From Chloroflexota bacterium (GTDB lineage: Bacteria; Chloroflexota; Dehalococcoidia; Lucifugimonadales; Lucifugimonadaceae), in assembly GCA_027623655.1 (NCBI GenBank), contig JAQBVG010000012.1:1-38574 (forward strand): a stretch of 38,574 nt of DNA. Reading direction: 5' to 3'. The stretch's first letter is position 1; every line of letters starts with the position of its first letter. Below, in pieces: positions 16,924 to 25,173 of the stretch. The translations under genes were made by a program, and so were the position numbers. Below the pieces are notes generated by a model. The model was not told where the DNA came from. It worked only from the letters and a program-made list of their open reading frames with translations, and ran no database searches.

Positions 16924-17850
16924 TCAGACAGGTGGTCGACTGGCGCCGACCGCATTGAGTCTAATACTCCAGATTGAGCTCGTCGCTCCTATAAAAAGCG
17001 TCTGTAGGTCGTTCATTCCGAACGATAGATTGGCAGCGACCTCGGGTGTATGGATTTTGCCGAGCATGTCGCCCGCCGGATTGAACACCTGGACGCCATC
17101 GCCGGCCGCTACCCATATGTTGCCGTCGACGTCCGACCTGAAGCCATCGGGTACGTGCGGTTCAATATCGGCGTAAATTCGTGGATTCGCAAGACGGTCG
17201 CGATCTGCGCCAACGACGTCGAATGCCATCATTCGATGCGGTCTGAATTCCCCATGAGTGCGACCCGTGTCACCCACATACAGGACCGATTCGTCGGCTG
17301 AAAACGCTATGCCGTTTGGCTTGTCAAAATCCTCGTTGACCATTTTGATTTCGAACGAGTTGGGATCAACCCGATACACCCGATTGCGGCCCTGTTCCGG
17401 TTTGTCACCGTGCCCCAGTTCCGGGTGCAGAAATCCGTAATCGGGATCAGTGAACCAGATTGAGCCGTCTGATTTCACTGTTACGTCGTTGGGCGACGTC
17501 AGTCTGCCACCCTCAAACGAATCGGCGACCGTGGTCATACTGCCATCGTGCTCCTGCCGCACTACCGTACGTTCCCTGGTGAGGCACGACAGCACACGCC
17601 CTTCGCGATCGACGGTGTTGCCGTTGGCGCAACCTGACGGCCGACGAAAAACTCCAAAACCGCTTCGTTCGCTCCAACTGACGATTCGATTGTTAGGGAT
17701 GTCGCTAACGATCACTTCGCTACGGTTCGGCACCCAACAGACGCCTTCCGCAAACGCAAGACCGTCAGCGACAAGTTCCAGCCGGGGTGATGGACCCAGG
17801 ATGCGCTGGAATTCGGCGTCGAATATTTCGTAGCGATCAGACCCTGCCAT
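16924..17850 (-). CDS. SMP-30/gluconolactonase-family lactonase (second copy)
   Basis: A 308-residue beta-propeller paralogue of the next gene. It has A-E-G-V near residue 35, the S-P-N-D-V segment at 119-123, K-S-D-G-S-I-W-F-T-D-P-D-Y-G, K-P-N-G-I-A-F-S at 177-184 and P-D-G-F-R-S-D at 234-240, which match the metal ligands of the family. The open frame reaches to 18306, but the part above 17850 runs antisense to the ceramidase-like gene and is unlike the family. ATG 17850, with AAGGGG ten bases upstream, gives the proper start. The divergent gene begins at 18014, so the 163 bases between should hold two promoters. Substrate is unknown; a different sugar lactone from that of the first copy is likely, because the two are well diverged. 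Confidence 0.9.
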   Translation of the reverse strand: MAGSDRYEIFDAEFQRILGPSPRLELVADGLAFAEGVCWVPNRSEVIVSDIPNNRIVSWSERSGFGVFRRPSGCANGNTVDREGRVLSCLTRERTVVRQEHDGSMTTVADSFEGGRLTSPNDVTVKSDGSIWFTDPDYGFLHPELGHGDKPEQGRNRVYRVDPNSFEIKMVNEDFDKPNGIAFSADESVLYVGDTGRTHGEFRPHRMMAFDVVGADRDRLANPRIYADIEPHVPDGFRSDVDGNIWVAAGDGVQVFNPAGDMLGKIHTPEVAANLSFGMNDLQTLFIGATSSIWSIRLNAVGASRPPV

Positions 17851-18013
17851 GTTGAAGAAACCCCTTGAAATTGCCTCGTTACTGTGGAGACCCACTGAGC
17901 AAGAAGTGAGGTGGAGCGTACCACCCAACCGTGAAACTCGCACTCGGACGACGTGGGCGAAGCGGTAATATCGAAGCCGTTCACTGCGGCCCTTGCACAC
18001 AACAGGATTGCGA

Positions 18014-19084
18014 ATGGTTCTAGAAATGGCTGGCAAGACCGATCCTGGTCTATTTATGGCCGGCGCCGGGCGTGCTGTAATTACGCCTCCTGTCGGATTT
18101 ACTATCGACGGACCGGAATTCGGTGCACGCGAATCGATGGGCGTGCTGGACGACCTGCTGGCAAGAGTGGTTGTTCTCGAATCGAAGGGTGTTCGGACTG
18201 TTCTAGTAAGCCTTGATGTGTGGGGGCTTTCCACCGGGTTGGCTGAGGCGATCAAACGTGCCGCCGGAACCTCGGCCGGAGTCGAGAACGATTCAGTCTG
18301 GCTCACGGTTACCGGAAATGGAACCGCCCCGCCGTTGTGGCGAGACGATTCACAGTATGCAAACTACCGTGCGTTTCTACCCGAGCAGATCGCAGGTGCC
18401 ACGGCTGTCGCTGCACGATCGCTCGAACCGGCGTCGATGGGCTCGACCGCAACGCTTCTGCCCGATGTCTCGACGTTCTCAGATGGACCGGGTCGGCCAG
18501 GGAATGCCGCACTGTTTGTGCTGGCGATTAACGGGGCGGACGGTCATGGGATCGCCCGACTGGTCAACTTTGCGTGCCCCGGAACAATCACCGGTCCGGG
18601 GACGATGTGGACGGCCGACTACCCCGGTTATGCCGCATGGGCCCTCGAACAGAATGGTGGCGGGATTTCGCTTTTTTCGCAGGCCCCCTCTCACGACATT
18701 CGGCCGTATGACTGGTGGGACGGCAACGAAAATCCCTCACATGCGGGCCGGACGCCCCAGGATGTACATGCGCTGGGGCTTTTACTGGCAACACAGGCAG
18801 CTAATGGTGCCGCTGAATCCATACAGCGTCGGAACGTTGAGATTGAATCACGGTCAGACGCTGTAGCCGGTCTACAGGTGATGCGAATTGGCGACGCATA
18901 TTTCGTTTCTACCGACAAGCCGCAACCGAACAAGTTCGCTCGTAGAATCCGACGGGGACTCCCGCACTCGAAGACATTTGTGTCGGCTAATCTATCGGGC
19001 GGAATGTTTGATGCCCGGGCGACCTTCGACGCGAGGGCGGTAAAACGTGGATCGGCAATACTTTCCGAATTTGGAGCAACGTAG
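18014..19084 (+). CDS. neutral ceramidase-like protein without the zinc histidines
   Basis: About 356 residues that follow the N-terminal domain of neutral/alkaline non-lysosomal ceramidases as found in many bacteria: M-A-G-A-G-R-A-V-I-T-P-P-V-G (15-28), R-V-V-V-L-E-S, V-L-V-S-L-D-V-W-G and N-F-A-C. In active family members the segments T-H-T-H-S-G-P and F-A-C-H-P carry zinc-binding histidines. Here they read T-G-N-G-T-A-P (100-106) and F-A-C-P-G (186-190), so both metal motifs are gone. There is no signal peptide. ATG 18014 is chosen because CAGGA stands six bases before it; a TTG at 17993 would lengthen it. The protein is likely not a ceramidase; a binding or altered catalytic role is possible. 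Confidence 0.72.
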   Translation: MVLEMAGKTDPGLFMAGAGRAVITPPVGFTIDGPEFGARESMGVLDDLLARVVVLESKGVRTVLVSLDVWGLSTGLAEAIKRAAGTSAGVENDSVWLTVTGNGTAPPLWRDDSQYANYRAFLPEQIAGATAVAARSLEPASMGSTATLLPDVSTFSDGPGRPGNAALFVLAINGADGHGIARLVNFACPGTITGPGTMWTADYPGYAAWALEQNGGGISLFSQAPSHDIRPYDWWDGNENPSHAGRTPQDVHALGLLLATQAANGAAESIQRRNVEIESRSDAVAGLQVMRIGDAYFVSTDKPQPNKFARRIRRGLPHSKTFVSANLSGGMFDARATFDARAVKRGSAILSEFGAT

Positions 19085-19090
19085 AGTCGA

Positions 19091-19108
19091 TCCCCGTGGC
19101 CGCGGGGA
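19091..19108 (+). other. hairpin after the ceramidase-like gene
   Basis: TCCCCG at 19091-19096 pairs with CGGGGA at 19103-19108 around a six-base loop, seven bases after the stop codon. No T-run follows, so it is a weak terminator candidate or part of the leader of the GH4 gene. Confidence 0.25.
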
Positions 19109-19193
19109 CGCCATGGTCGAAACAGGTCGGCTATGCTAATTTGCCCGGACGTGGACACGTTGAGTCCCCTATCGGGACGTAAGGAATAAAGTC

Positions 19194-20480
19194 TTGGCAA
19201 AAATCTCACTCATTGGAGCAGGCAGCGTAGTATTCGCGAGGCGCCTGCTGCAGGACATCGTGTGCGTGCCTGAGCTTTCTGATTCGACCGTGTCGTTGAT
19301 GGACGTTGATCCACAGCGCCTGGAGTTGATGGGGAAGTTTGCAAAAAAACTGGCGAGAGACACGGGCACCAATATCGAGGTCGAGGTGACCGGTGACAGG
19401 CGCGAGGCACTGGCCGACTCCGACTATGTTCTAACCACTATCAGGGTTGGCGATAGTTACGAGCGAGACATCGCTATACCTCTGAAATACGGGGTGGATC
19501 AGTCGGTCGGCGACACGGTTGGTCCTGGAGGTGTATTTAAGGCCCTGCGCACTGCCCCCGTCCTGATGGACATTTGCGAAAACATCGAAGATGTCGCGCC
19601 TAACGCGACCTTACTCAACTACACGAACCCGATGGCCATTGCATGCTGGGCGATTGCTGAATCATCGGATGTCCCGACGCTGGGTCTGTGCCACAGCGTC
19701 CAACACACCACGGCCGACCTGGCCGACTACATTGGCGCTCCACGGGATTCGGTCAAGGGATGGGTGGCTGGCATCAACCATCTTGCGTGGTTCCTCCGCT
19801 TTGAGCAGGACGGCGTTGACGCCTACCCGAAGCTGTTTGAAGCGATGGAAGATCCGGAAATATTTTCACGGGACACGGTGCGATTTGAGATCATGCGGCA
19901 GTTCGGGTATTTCGTTACCGAGTCGACAAGGCACATGTCGGAATACACACCGTACTTCCGCCACAACGAAGAAATAATTCAAGAGTTCAATCTCAATCAG
20001 ATCAGGCAGGATCTCGAACGACGCACTGCGCGGGTCGACGATCACTACACACAACTCCTGGAGGACGCAAACTCGGACAAACGACTCACGGCCGAGCGCT
20101 CAGAGGAATATGCCTGCAGGATTATCGAAGCGATGGAGACTGGCCGGTCGACGACAATCAACGCAAACGTTCCAAACGCCGGTTTGATCGACAATCTGCT
20201 GGACATGAGTTGCGTTGAGGTGCCGATTCTTATCGACAAACTCGGATTTCATCCCATGGCGGTAGGAGAGATCCCCGGACAGCTCGCAGCGTTGAGTCGG
20301 TCGAACCAGGCTGTCCAACAGTTGGCTACCCAGGCAATCCTGGACGGGGACCGCGAGGCTGCCTTCCACGCGATCGCCCTGGATCCGCTCACTTCGGCTG
20401 TTCTTTCGCTCTCTGAGATACGGGAGATGTTCGACGAAATGTGGATGGCCCACGGCACCGAACTGGCATCTTATTCCTGA
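19194..20480 (+). CDS. glycoside hydrolase family 4 (alpha-galactosidase/glucosidase-like)
   Basis: A 428-residue NAD+- and metal-dependent GH4 enzyme. These cleave alpha- or beta-glycosides by transient oxidation at C3. The dinucleotide loop G-A-G-S is at residues 8-11, followed by the D-V-D end of strand two; N-Y-T-N-P-M (142-147), G-L-C-H-S-V-Q with C166 and H167 as metal ligands, and G-I-N-H-L-A-W (193-199) are family hallmarks, and the A-G-I-N-H form is common in MelA-like alpha-galactosidases and alpha-glucuronidases. The start is TTG with AAGGA eight bases before it. The stop TGA overlaps an ATG of the next gene frame (TGATG), so a dehydrogenase is cotranscribed. Glucuronide cleavage would suit the sugar-acid surroundings but is not shown. 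Confidence 0.92.
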   Translation: MAKISLIGAGSVVFARRLLQDIVCVPELSDSTVSLMDVDPQRLELMGKFAKKLARDTGTNIEVEVTGDRREALADSDYVLTTIRVGDSYERDIAIPLKYGVDQSVGDTVGPGGVFKALRTAPVLMDICENIEDVAPNATLLNYTNPMAIACWAIAESSDVPTLGLCHSVQHTTADLADYIGAPRDSVKGWVAGINHLAWFLRFEQDGVDAYPKLFEAMEDPEIFSRDTVRFEIMRQFGYFVTESTRHMSEYTPYFRHNEEIIQEFNLNQIRQDLERRTARVDDHYTQLLEDANSDKRLTAERSEEYACRIIEAMETGRSTTINANVPNAGLIDNLLDMSCVEVPILIDKLGFHPMAVGEIPGQLAALSRSNQAVQQLATQAILDGDREAAFHAIALDPLTSAVLSLSEIREMFDEMWMAHGTELASYS

Positions 20481-20503
20481 TGCCACGCGGGAACCAGGGT
20501 TCG

Positions 20504-21478
20504 ATGCGGGCGGCTGTCGCGGTCCAGCGCGGGGTGGTTCACTGCGAGGATGTCGCGATCCCCGTACTCGATGCCGGCGAAGTCCTGGTCCGGACCAGAT
20601 CGGCTTCGATCTGTGGAAGCGACCTCCACATGGTCATTACCGGTTGGGCGGTGCCAGAGTTTCCGGCATTCCCCGGCCATCCGGGTCATGAAGCTGTCGG
20701 CGAGATCGTGGAATCTCGTTCGGAAAAGTTCGCTGAAGGCGATCTGGTGCTTACAACACCCCACATCTGGAATTCCCGTTGTTTCGCCGACTATCAGGCC
20801 ATTGACGATGCTCACGTGCTGAAACTCGACGCGGATGTCGATATCGACTCGGTCGCGCTGGCACAGCAACTGGGAACGGTTGTTTACGCCGCAAAACGTC
20901 TCCCGACATCTCTCTCAGGCCGGACTTGCGTGGTGGTCGGGCAGGGCAGCGCTGGGATGTTCTGGAACTTCACCCTGAAAAAACTTGGAGCGGAGAAGGT
21001 TATTTCGATCGAGCCGCTCTCGTGGCGTCGGGACATTGGAGCTAGATACGGAGCTGACGAAACTATCGACGTGACGGGCGAACTGGCGACACAGGCGGTA
21101 AAAGATCTTACCGATGGTATGGGTGCCGATCTCGTGATTGAGGCTGTCGGATCCACGGCGACGCTATCGCAGGCATTTCACCTCGTGCGTAACGAAGGCA
21201 TGGTCGTGCTGTTTGGCCTGCCCGAGTCAGACGGACCTGTACCGTTCGACTATTCGCAAATGTTCAGGAGCAGAGCCGATGCGTTCACCGTGTTTGGGTC
21301 GCAGGACGAACAAGGACTGACAAGCTACCGTGAAGCGGTGCGCTTGATCGATTCCGGTGAAATCGACGTTGCACCGATCATTTCGCATCGTGTGAACATC
21401 TCGGAGATCGACCGAGCATTTGAAACAGCCCGCGATCGCGTTGACCGTGCTGTCAAGATCGGTATCACCTTCGATTAG
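20504..21478 (+). CDS. zinc-dependent medium-chain dehydrogenase
   Basis: A 324-residue MDR-family sugar or alcohol dehydrogenase. Catalytic zinc ligands are C37 in C-G-S-D-L-H and H62-E63 in G-H-P-G-H-E; the cofactor loop is V-V-G-Q-G-S-A-G-M. The four-cysteine lobe for structural zinc is missing: the stretch after L-V-L-T-T-P holds a single cysteine. This short type occurs among sorbitol/threonine dehydrogenase relatives in Chloroflexota-like genomes. ATG 20504 gives the common M-R-A-A-V start; the in-frame ATG at 20480, overlapping the GH4 stop, would add eight residues and couple translation. It probably oxidises the sugar or polyol released by the GH4 enzyme (inference). Confidence 0.88.
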   Translation: MRAAVAVQRGVVHCEDVAIPVLDAGEVLVRTRSASICGSDLHMVITGWAVPEFPAFPGHPGHEAVGEIVESRSEKFAEGDLVLTTPHIWNSRCFADYQAIDDAHVLKLDADVDIDSVALAQQLGTVVYAAKRLPTSLSGRTCVVVGQGSAGMFWNFTLKKLGAEKVISIEPLSWRRDIGARYGADETIDVTGELATQAVKDLTDGMGADLVIEAVGSTATLSQAFHLVRNEGMVVLFGLPESDGPVPFDYSQMFRSRADAFTVFGSQDEQGLTSYREAVRLIDSGEIDVAPIISHRVNISEIDRAFETARDRVDRAVKIGITFD

Positions 21479-21545
21479 CAGGCTCACCACGAAGTCCTGC
21501 TCACCTCTCGTAATTGCTATGGCGGAGCGATACTCGAGTGTGTGG

Positions 21546-22397
21546 TTACCCGGGAAGATCTGAAAGCGGTTGCGCCGAATGATGATCTTTACGAGTCATC
21601 ACTTCACGTGAGTAGAACTCGTCCGACCACCCGATCAAGTTTTTCACCGCTTCGTCGAACAGCATCTTGCCTTTTTCGGGGCTGGCCAGAAGTGCGTCAC
21701 CGCATACACCTGAGTCGGTGTACTCACTGGTCCAAGAAACAACCGATACAGGCCCAGCGCCCCAGAGATCAACCCATTGATATGGTGACTTGTGTTCGTG
21801 GAACTTGATTTTTTCGTTGACTGCCCTGTCCATCTGGATAAGATCGGCGTTCATGTGGAGTGCCATCGAAGTCTCTGCCTCGCCCGAATGTGCACAACCG
21901 CCGGGGAATTCAGACTCGCGCCAGGTTTTCATGAATTCAGGATCGACTGCGGTGAGATTCCACCACGAGGTGAGGGCGATGTTCGCATCGGTCTCGATAT
22001 TTGCACGGCGGCAAGCCAGGTCAAGTGGAGGCATGTTTGAGCCATGGCCGTTGATCACTATGATCCTGCTGAACCCGTGGTAGGCCAGCGACTTCAGAAT
22101 GTCGACTATGTAGCGAATGAACGTTTCGTAGTGGATGGTGACGGATCCGGGGAAGTCCATCACGTGAGTCGTGTAACCGTATGCCACCGGAGGCATTAGC
22201 AGCAATCGGTCCGAGTGTTGCTCGGCTGCCGCCCGGGCTACTTCAGTTGCTGTCCAGCGGTCCATCTTGACTGGCAAATGGGGGCCATGTTGCTCCATCG
22301 TTCCCACCGGAAGAACGGGTATCAATCCCGCTTCAGCGGCCTGGTTCATTTCCGGCCAGGTCAGGTCTTCGTATTGCCACTTGCCGTTGATTGCCAT
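21546..22397 (-). CDS. creatininase-family amidohydrolase
   Basis: A 283-residue metal-dependent hydrolase of the creatininase family, which opens cyclic amides or hydrolyses formamides (creatinine, FAPy and similar). The dinuclear metal site is recognisable: E35-Q-H37 in M-E-Q-H-G-P-H-L-P, D46, H in the T-H-V-M segment, the N-G-H-G-S-N loop and the late glutamate in H-S-G-E-A-E-T-S. GGAG stands six bases before ATG 22397. The substrate is open; family members act in creatinine use, riboflavin/F420 biosynthesis and mycofactocin maturation, but none of those partner genes are here. It is flanked by a convergent dehydrogenase and, upstream, by a codirectional dehydratase, with which it may form a unit (105-base gap). 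Confidence 0.9.
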   Translation of the reverse strand: MAINGKWQYEDLTWPEMNQAAEAGLIPVLPVGTMEQHGPHLPVKMDRWTATEVARAAAEQHSDRLLLMPPVAYGYTTHVMDFPGSVTIHYETFIRYIVDILKSLAYHGFSRIIVINGHGSNMPPLDLACRRANIETDANIALTSWWNLTAVDPEFMKTWRESEFPGGCAHSGEAETSMALHMNADLIQMDRAVNEKIKFHEHKSPYQWVDLWGAGPVSVVSWTSEYTDSGVCGDALLASPEKGKMLFDEAVKNLIGWSDEFYSREVMTRKDHHSAQPLSDLPG

Positions 22398-22502
22398 CAA
22401 GTTCTCCGTGTATTGAGTGAGTATTCGGGCTGATCAGAGTCCGCCCGAGAAGATGTCATTGTCGACCAGGTCCAACAGAGTTAGTCCGCGAGGTATTCTC
22501 GA

Positions 22503-23657
22503 TTACTGAACAGCGCCAAAATCCTCGGCTCCCACGCCGTGCGCACGCACCGCATCTTCGTCGATTTCGATGCCCAGCCCCGGCCCATCCGGGATCGGGA
22601 GCATCCCATCTTCATCGAGCAGCATTGGCTCTGCAAGTATTCCACTTACATAAGGTGCGGGATGCCAGTATTCGAGATAACGGCCATTTGGCATCGAGGC
22701 TGAAAGTTGCAGGTCGGCAGCTGCACCGACCGCTGTGTTCCAGCCGTGCATTACGACCTGCACGTTGTTGTCGTACGCCCCCTGCCATATTTTTCGAGAT
22801 TCCGATAGGCCACCGCAGATCGTCTGGTCTGGCTGCAAAATGTCGCACGCTTTTTCGTTGATGAATGGATCAAAATTCAGGCGACCTCGTATTACTTCAC
22901 CCGTGGCGATGCGTACCGGAGAAAGTTCGGTGAGACGTTTGTAGCCGTCGATATCGTCTGCTCGTAGCGGCTCTTCGAACCAACTGACATCGTAGTCCTT
23001 GAGCATTTTTGCGGCCTCGACTGCCCACTTAAAGTCGCCATGCCAGAACACGTCGGAACCACCCGGATCAACCATCAGCTCGGAGTCGTCTCCTATCGTC
23101 TTTCTGGCGGTCCTTACCAGTTCTTCATCGTGTCTGAGATTTCTCTCTCGACCAAACGTGCCCCAACCCAGCTTGAACGCCCTGAAATTCTTTTCGAGTC
23201 CCGATTCGAGACTCTCCACCATCTCGTCGACAGGCCACGAGAAAAGCATGGACGCATACGGTTTCAGCTTCTCAACATAACGTCCGCCGAACAGTCTCGA
23301 AATCGAGAGTCCTGTGTGCTTGCCGAGAATGTCCCAGAGTGCGTGGTTAACTGCTCCTATGTAGCTGGTGACGCCGCCGCCACGGCCGTACCAGAACGTC
23401 CACTGATGGAGGCGTTCGGTCACCGCTTCGGGTTGCAGTGCGTCCTGGCCGATCAGGTGAGGCCAGAGTACCTTCATCACGGCCTCCGCCATCTCCCACC
23501 TCACACCGGTGCAGCCCCAACCGGAAATGCCACCCTCAGTGTCTATCCTGATCAGCGTCTGATCGTATCCCCACCAGCTTGGATGGATGGGTTTGCCCAC
23601 ACGTAGTTCAGGTCGCTGGCTGACCAACGGAAATACTGTGACGTTTGTAATTTTCAT
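22503..23657 (-). CDS. enolase-superfamily acid-sugar dehydratase (second)
   Basis: A 384-residue mandelate racemase-group protein. From ATG 23657 it shows K162 in F-K-L-G-W, D197 in M-V-D-P-G-G, E228-E229 in F-E-E-P, E254 in A-T-G-E, D277 in Q-P-D and H304 in M-H-G-W-N-T. These give three metal ligands and a His-Asp pair as general acid/base, as in rhamnonate, tartrate or other acid-sugar dehydratases. The capping domain has a W-rich segment (P-S-W-W-G-Y-D) and a W-F-Y loop that may shape substrate choice. The frame is open to 23765, but the extra 36 residues do not resemble the family. No clear ribosome site precedes 23657. It is divergent from the glucarate dehydratase-like gene. Confidence 0.9.
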   Translation of the reverse strand: MKITNVTVFPLVSQRPELRVGKPIHPSWWGYDQTLIRIDTEGGISGWGCTGVRWEMAEAVMKVLWPHLIGQDALQPEAVTERLHQWTFWYGRGGGVTSYIGAVNHALWDILGKHTGLSISRLFGGRYVEKLKPYASMLFSWPVDEMVESLESGLEKNFRAFKLGWGTFGRERNLRHDEELVRTARKTIGDDSELMVDPGGSDVFWHGDFKWAVEAAKMLKDYDVSWFEEPLRADDIDGYKRLTELSPVRIATGEVIRGRLNFDPFINEKACDILQPDQTICGGLSESRKIWQGAYDNNVQVVMHGWNTAVGAAADLQLSASMPNGRYLEYWHPAPYVSGILAEPMLLDEDGMLPIPDGPGLGIEIDEDAVRAHGVGAEDFGAVQ

Positions 23658-23701
23658 CTGGCTGGTGCCGAATCCCTTGTAGACCGGAAGAAGGAGGTTT
23701 T

Positions 23702-23722
23702 TTCCTGCGGCATGAGCAGGAA
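23702..23722. promoter_or_regulatory. inverted repeat between divergent dehydratase genes
   Basis: TTCCTGC (23702-23708) and GCAGGAA (23716-23722) form perfect seven-base arms around seven bases, in the 226-base region between the two divergent enolase-superfamily genes. It lies just upstream of the minus-strand start and may be an operator for a shared regulator. A T-run precedes it on the plus strand, so it could not terminate plus-strand transcripts, and on the minus strand only an A-run follows it. Confidence 0.35.
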
Positions 23723-23883
23723 CTAATGACTGAGCGATGGTGCGCCCGGTTGAAATTCGTGTCAACGACGGCAGCGGGCGGAATAGGCGTTGACATCCTG
23801 CCTGCCGGTGTCAAAATTCCTCCCGTCGATCGAACGCGGAGCCGGTTCCGCGACCAGCTATCTGTATCTTACAGTTCAATTCA

Positions 23884-25119
23884 ATGAAAATATCGAAACT
23901 ACTTGCGACCCCGGTTGCGACCCACGACCAACCGCTTTTGAACAGCACCGGTGTTCACGAGTCGTATCGAATCCGGACGATCGTCCAGATTGAGACACCG
24001 GACGGATTCACCGGTGCCGGTGAGACCTCAAGCGATGTCAGTTCTGAGATAGAAGCGAATCGGAGTTGGATCGAGGGCTACGACCCACGCCAGATAACGA
24101 AGGCCCGATTGCTGTGGAAGGGCACGCCAAGAGCATGGGCGGCGGTCGAAACAGCGATGCTCGACGCAGCTGCGAAGCAGGCCGGACTTCCGGTGTGTGA
24201 CTACATCGGCGGTCGTGCGAGGGACCGGGTGGAGTGGGCAGCGTACCTGTTTTACAAGTTTGCCGACGAGAACGGCCAGGGTGAAGTTGCAACGGGTGAG
24301 GCGCTCGATCCAGAGGGTTTCGTGCAGCAGGCAGAGGAGTTCGTCGAAAGGTACGGCTTCAAGGCGCTCAAGATCAAAGGCGGATTCTTTCATCCGGATG
24401 TCGATATCGAGACTTTCCGACTGTTGCGCAAGCGCTTTCCGAAACAGGATGGGTACGAGATTCGAATCGACCCGAACGCAGTCTGGACCATCGAGACATC
24501 AATTCGAGTTGCAAAAGCGATTGAGCAGTACGAGCCACAGTATCTTGAGGATCCCACCAACTCGATTGCAGATCACGCCGAGGTAAAGAAGCACACCAGC
24601 ATTCCTACGGCGTCCAACATGTGCGTTTCGGCGTTCGCGCACGTGAAGCCCAACACCAAACTGGAAGGTATCGATGTAATTCTCGGAGATCACCATCACT
24701 GGGGCGGAATACTTGCCTACAAGGAAACGGGTGTGCTCTGTCGGGTAATGGGCTGGGGACTTTCTGGCCACTCGAACAATTCACTTGGCGTGTCTCAGGC
24801 CGCGATGCTTCACGCTTGCGCCGCAACGCCAGAATTGAATTTCCAGGCCGATACCCACTATCCATGGACTGACACGAATGGTGATGTAATCAAGGGCGGA
24901 AAACTTCAGTTCAAGGACGGCTTCATGGAAGTCCCCGATGCCCCCGGGCTCGGGGTGGAGATAGACGAGGACGCCCTGGCTGAGCGACATGAGGCGCTGA
25001 AGATGGGTCCACCTGATAACAGGAGAGATATGATTTTGTCGATAGACCCAAAAGCGAAACCGCGTGATGGGTCGTGGACCGGCTACAACTTTCCTAACTA
25101 TGCGAAGCCTAGATGGTAG
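23884..25119 (+). CDS. glucarate dehydratase-like enolase-superfamily enzyme
   Basis: A 411-residue protein of the glucarate dehydratase branch. It carries K163-I-K165, D196-P-N198, E222 in L-E-D-P, N245 in T-A-S-N-M-C-V-S, D269 in G-D-H-H-H-W-G-G and H296 in S-G-H-S-N-N; this K-x-K, D, E, N, D, H set and the H-S-N-N motif are characteristic of GlucD. Likely reaction: D-glucarate (or a similar aldarate) to a keto-deoxy-aldarate. A C-terminal tail ending K-P-R-W follows the barrel. Length is somewhat below that of E. coli GudD (about 446). The ATG has no obvious ribosome site, so the transcript may be leaderless. The enzyme might equally use another six-carbon acid. Confidence 0.88.
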   Translation: MKISKLLATPVATHDQPLLNSTGVHESYRIRTIVQIETPDGFTGAGETSSDVSSEIEANRSWIEGYDPRQITKARLLWKGTPRAWAAVETAMLDAAAKQAGLPVCDYIGGRARDRVEWAAYLFYKFADENGQGEVATGEALDPEGFVQQAEEFVERYGFKALKIKGGFFHPDVDIETFRLLRKRFPKQDGYEIRIDPNAVWTIETSIRVAKAIEQYEPQYLEDPTNSIADHAEVKKHTSIPTASNMCVSAFAHVKPNTKLEGIDVILGDHHHWGGILAYKETGVLCRVMGWGLSGHSNNSLGVSQAAMLHACAATPELNFQADTHYPWTDTNGDVIKGGKLQFKDGFMEVPDAPGLGVEIDEDALAERHEALKMGPPDNRRDMILSIDPKAKPRDGSWTGYNFPNYAKPRW

Positions 25120-25140
25120 GCTGCGTGATTAACGGCAAAT

Positions 25141-25157
25141 GCCGAACGTCGTTCGGC
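25141..25157. promoter_or_regulatory. 17-bp near-perfect palindrome
   Basis: GCCGAACG at 25141-25148 and CGTTCGGC at 25150-25157 are perfect eight-base arms around a single T. It lies 21 bases after the glucarate dehydratase-like gene and 16 bases before the start of the membrane protein gene. As DNA it resembles a repressor operator; as RNA it would form a six-pair stem with a five-base loop. No T-run follows. Confidence 0.4.
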
Positions 25158-25173
25158 GAGAATTGAGGGGGCT

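Noticed and set aside
17851-18306. Upstream extension of the second SMP-30 frame
   Set aside because: It is antisense to the ceramidase-like gene and unlike any lactonase; ATG 17850 has a ribosome site and the proper family start.
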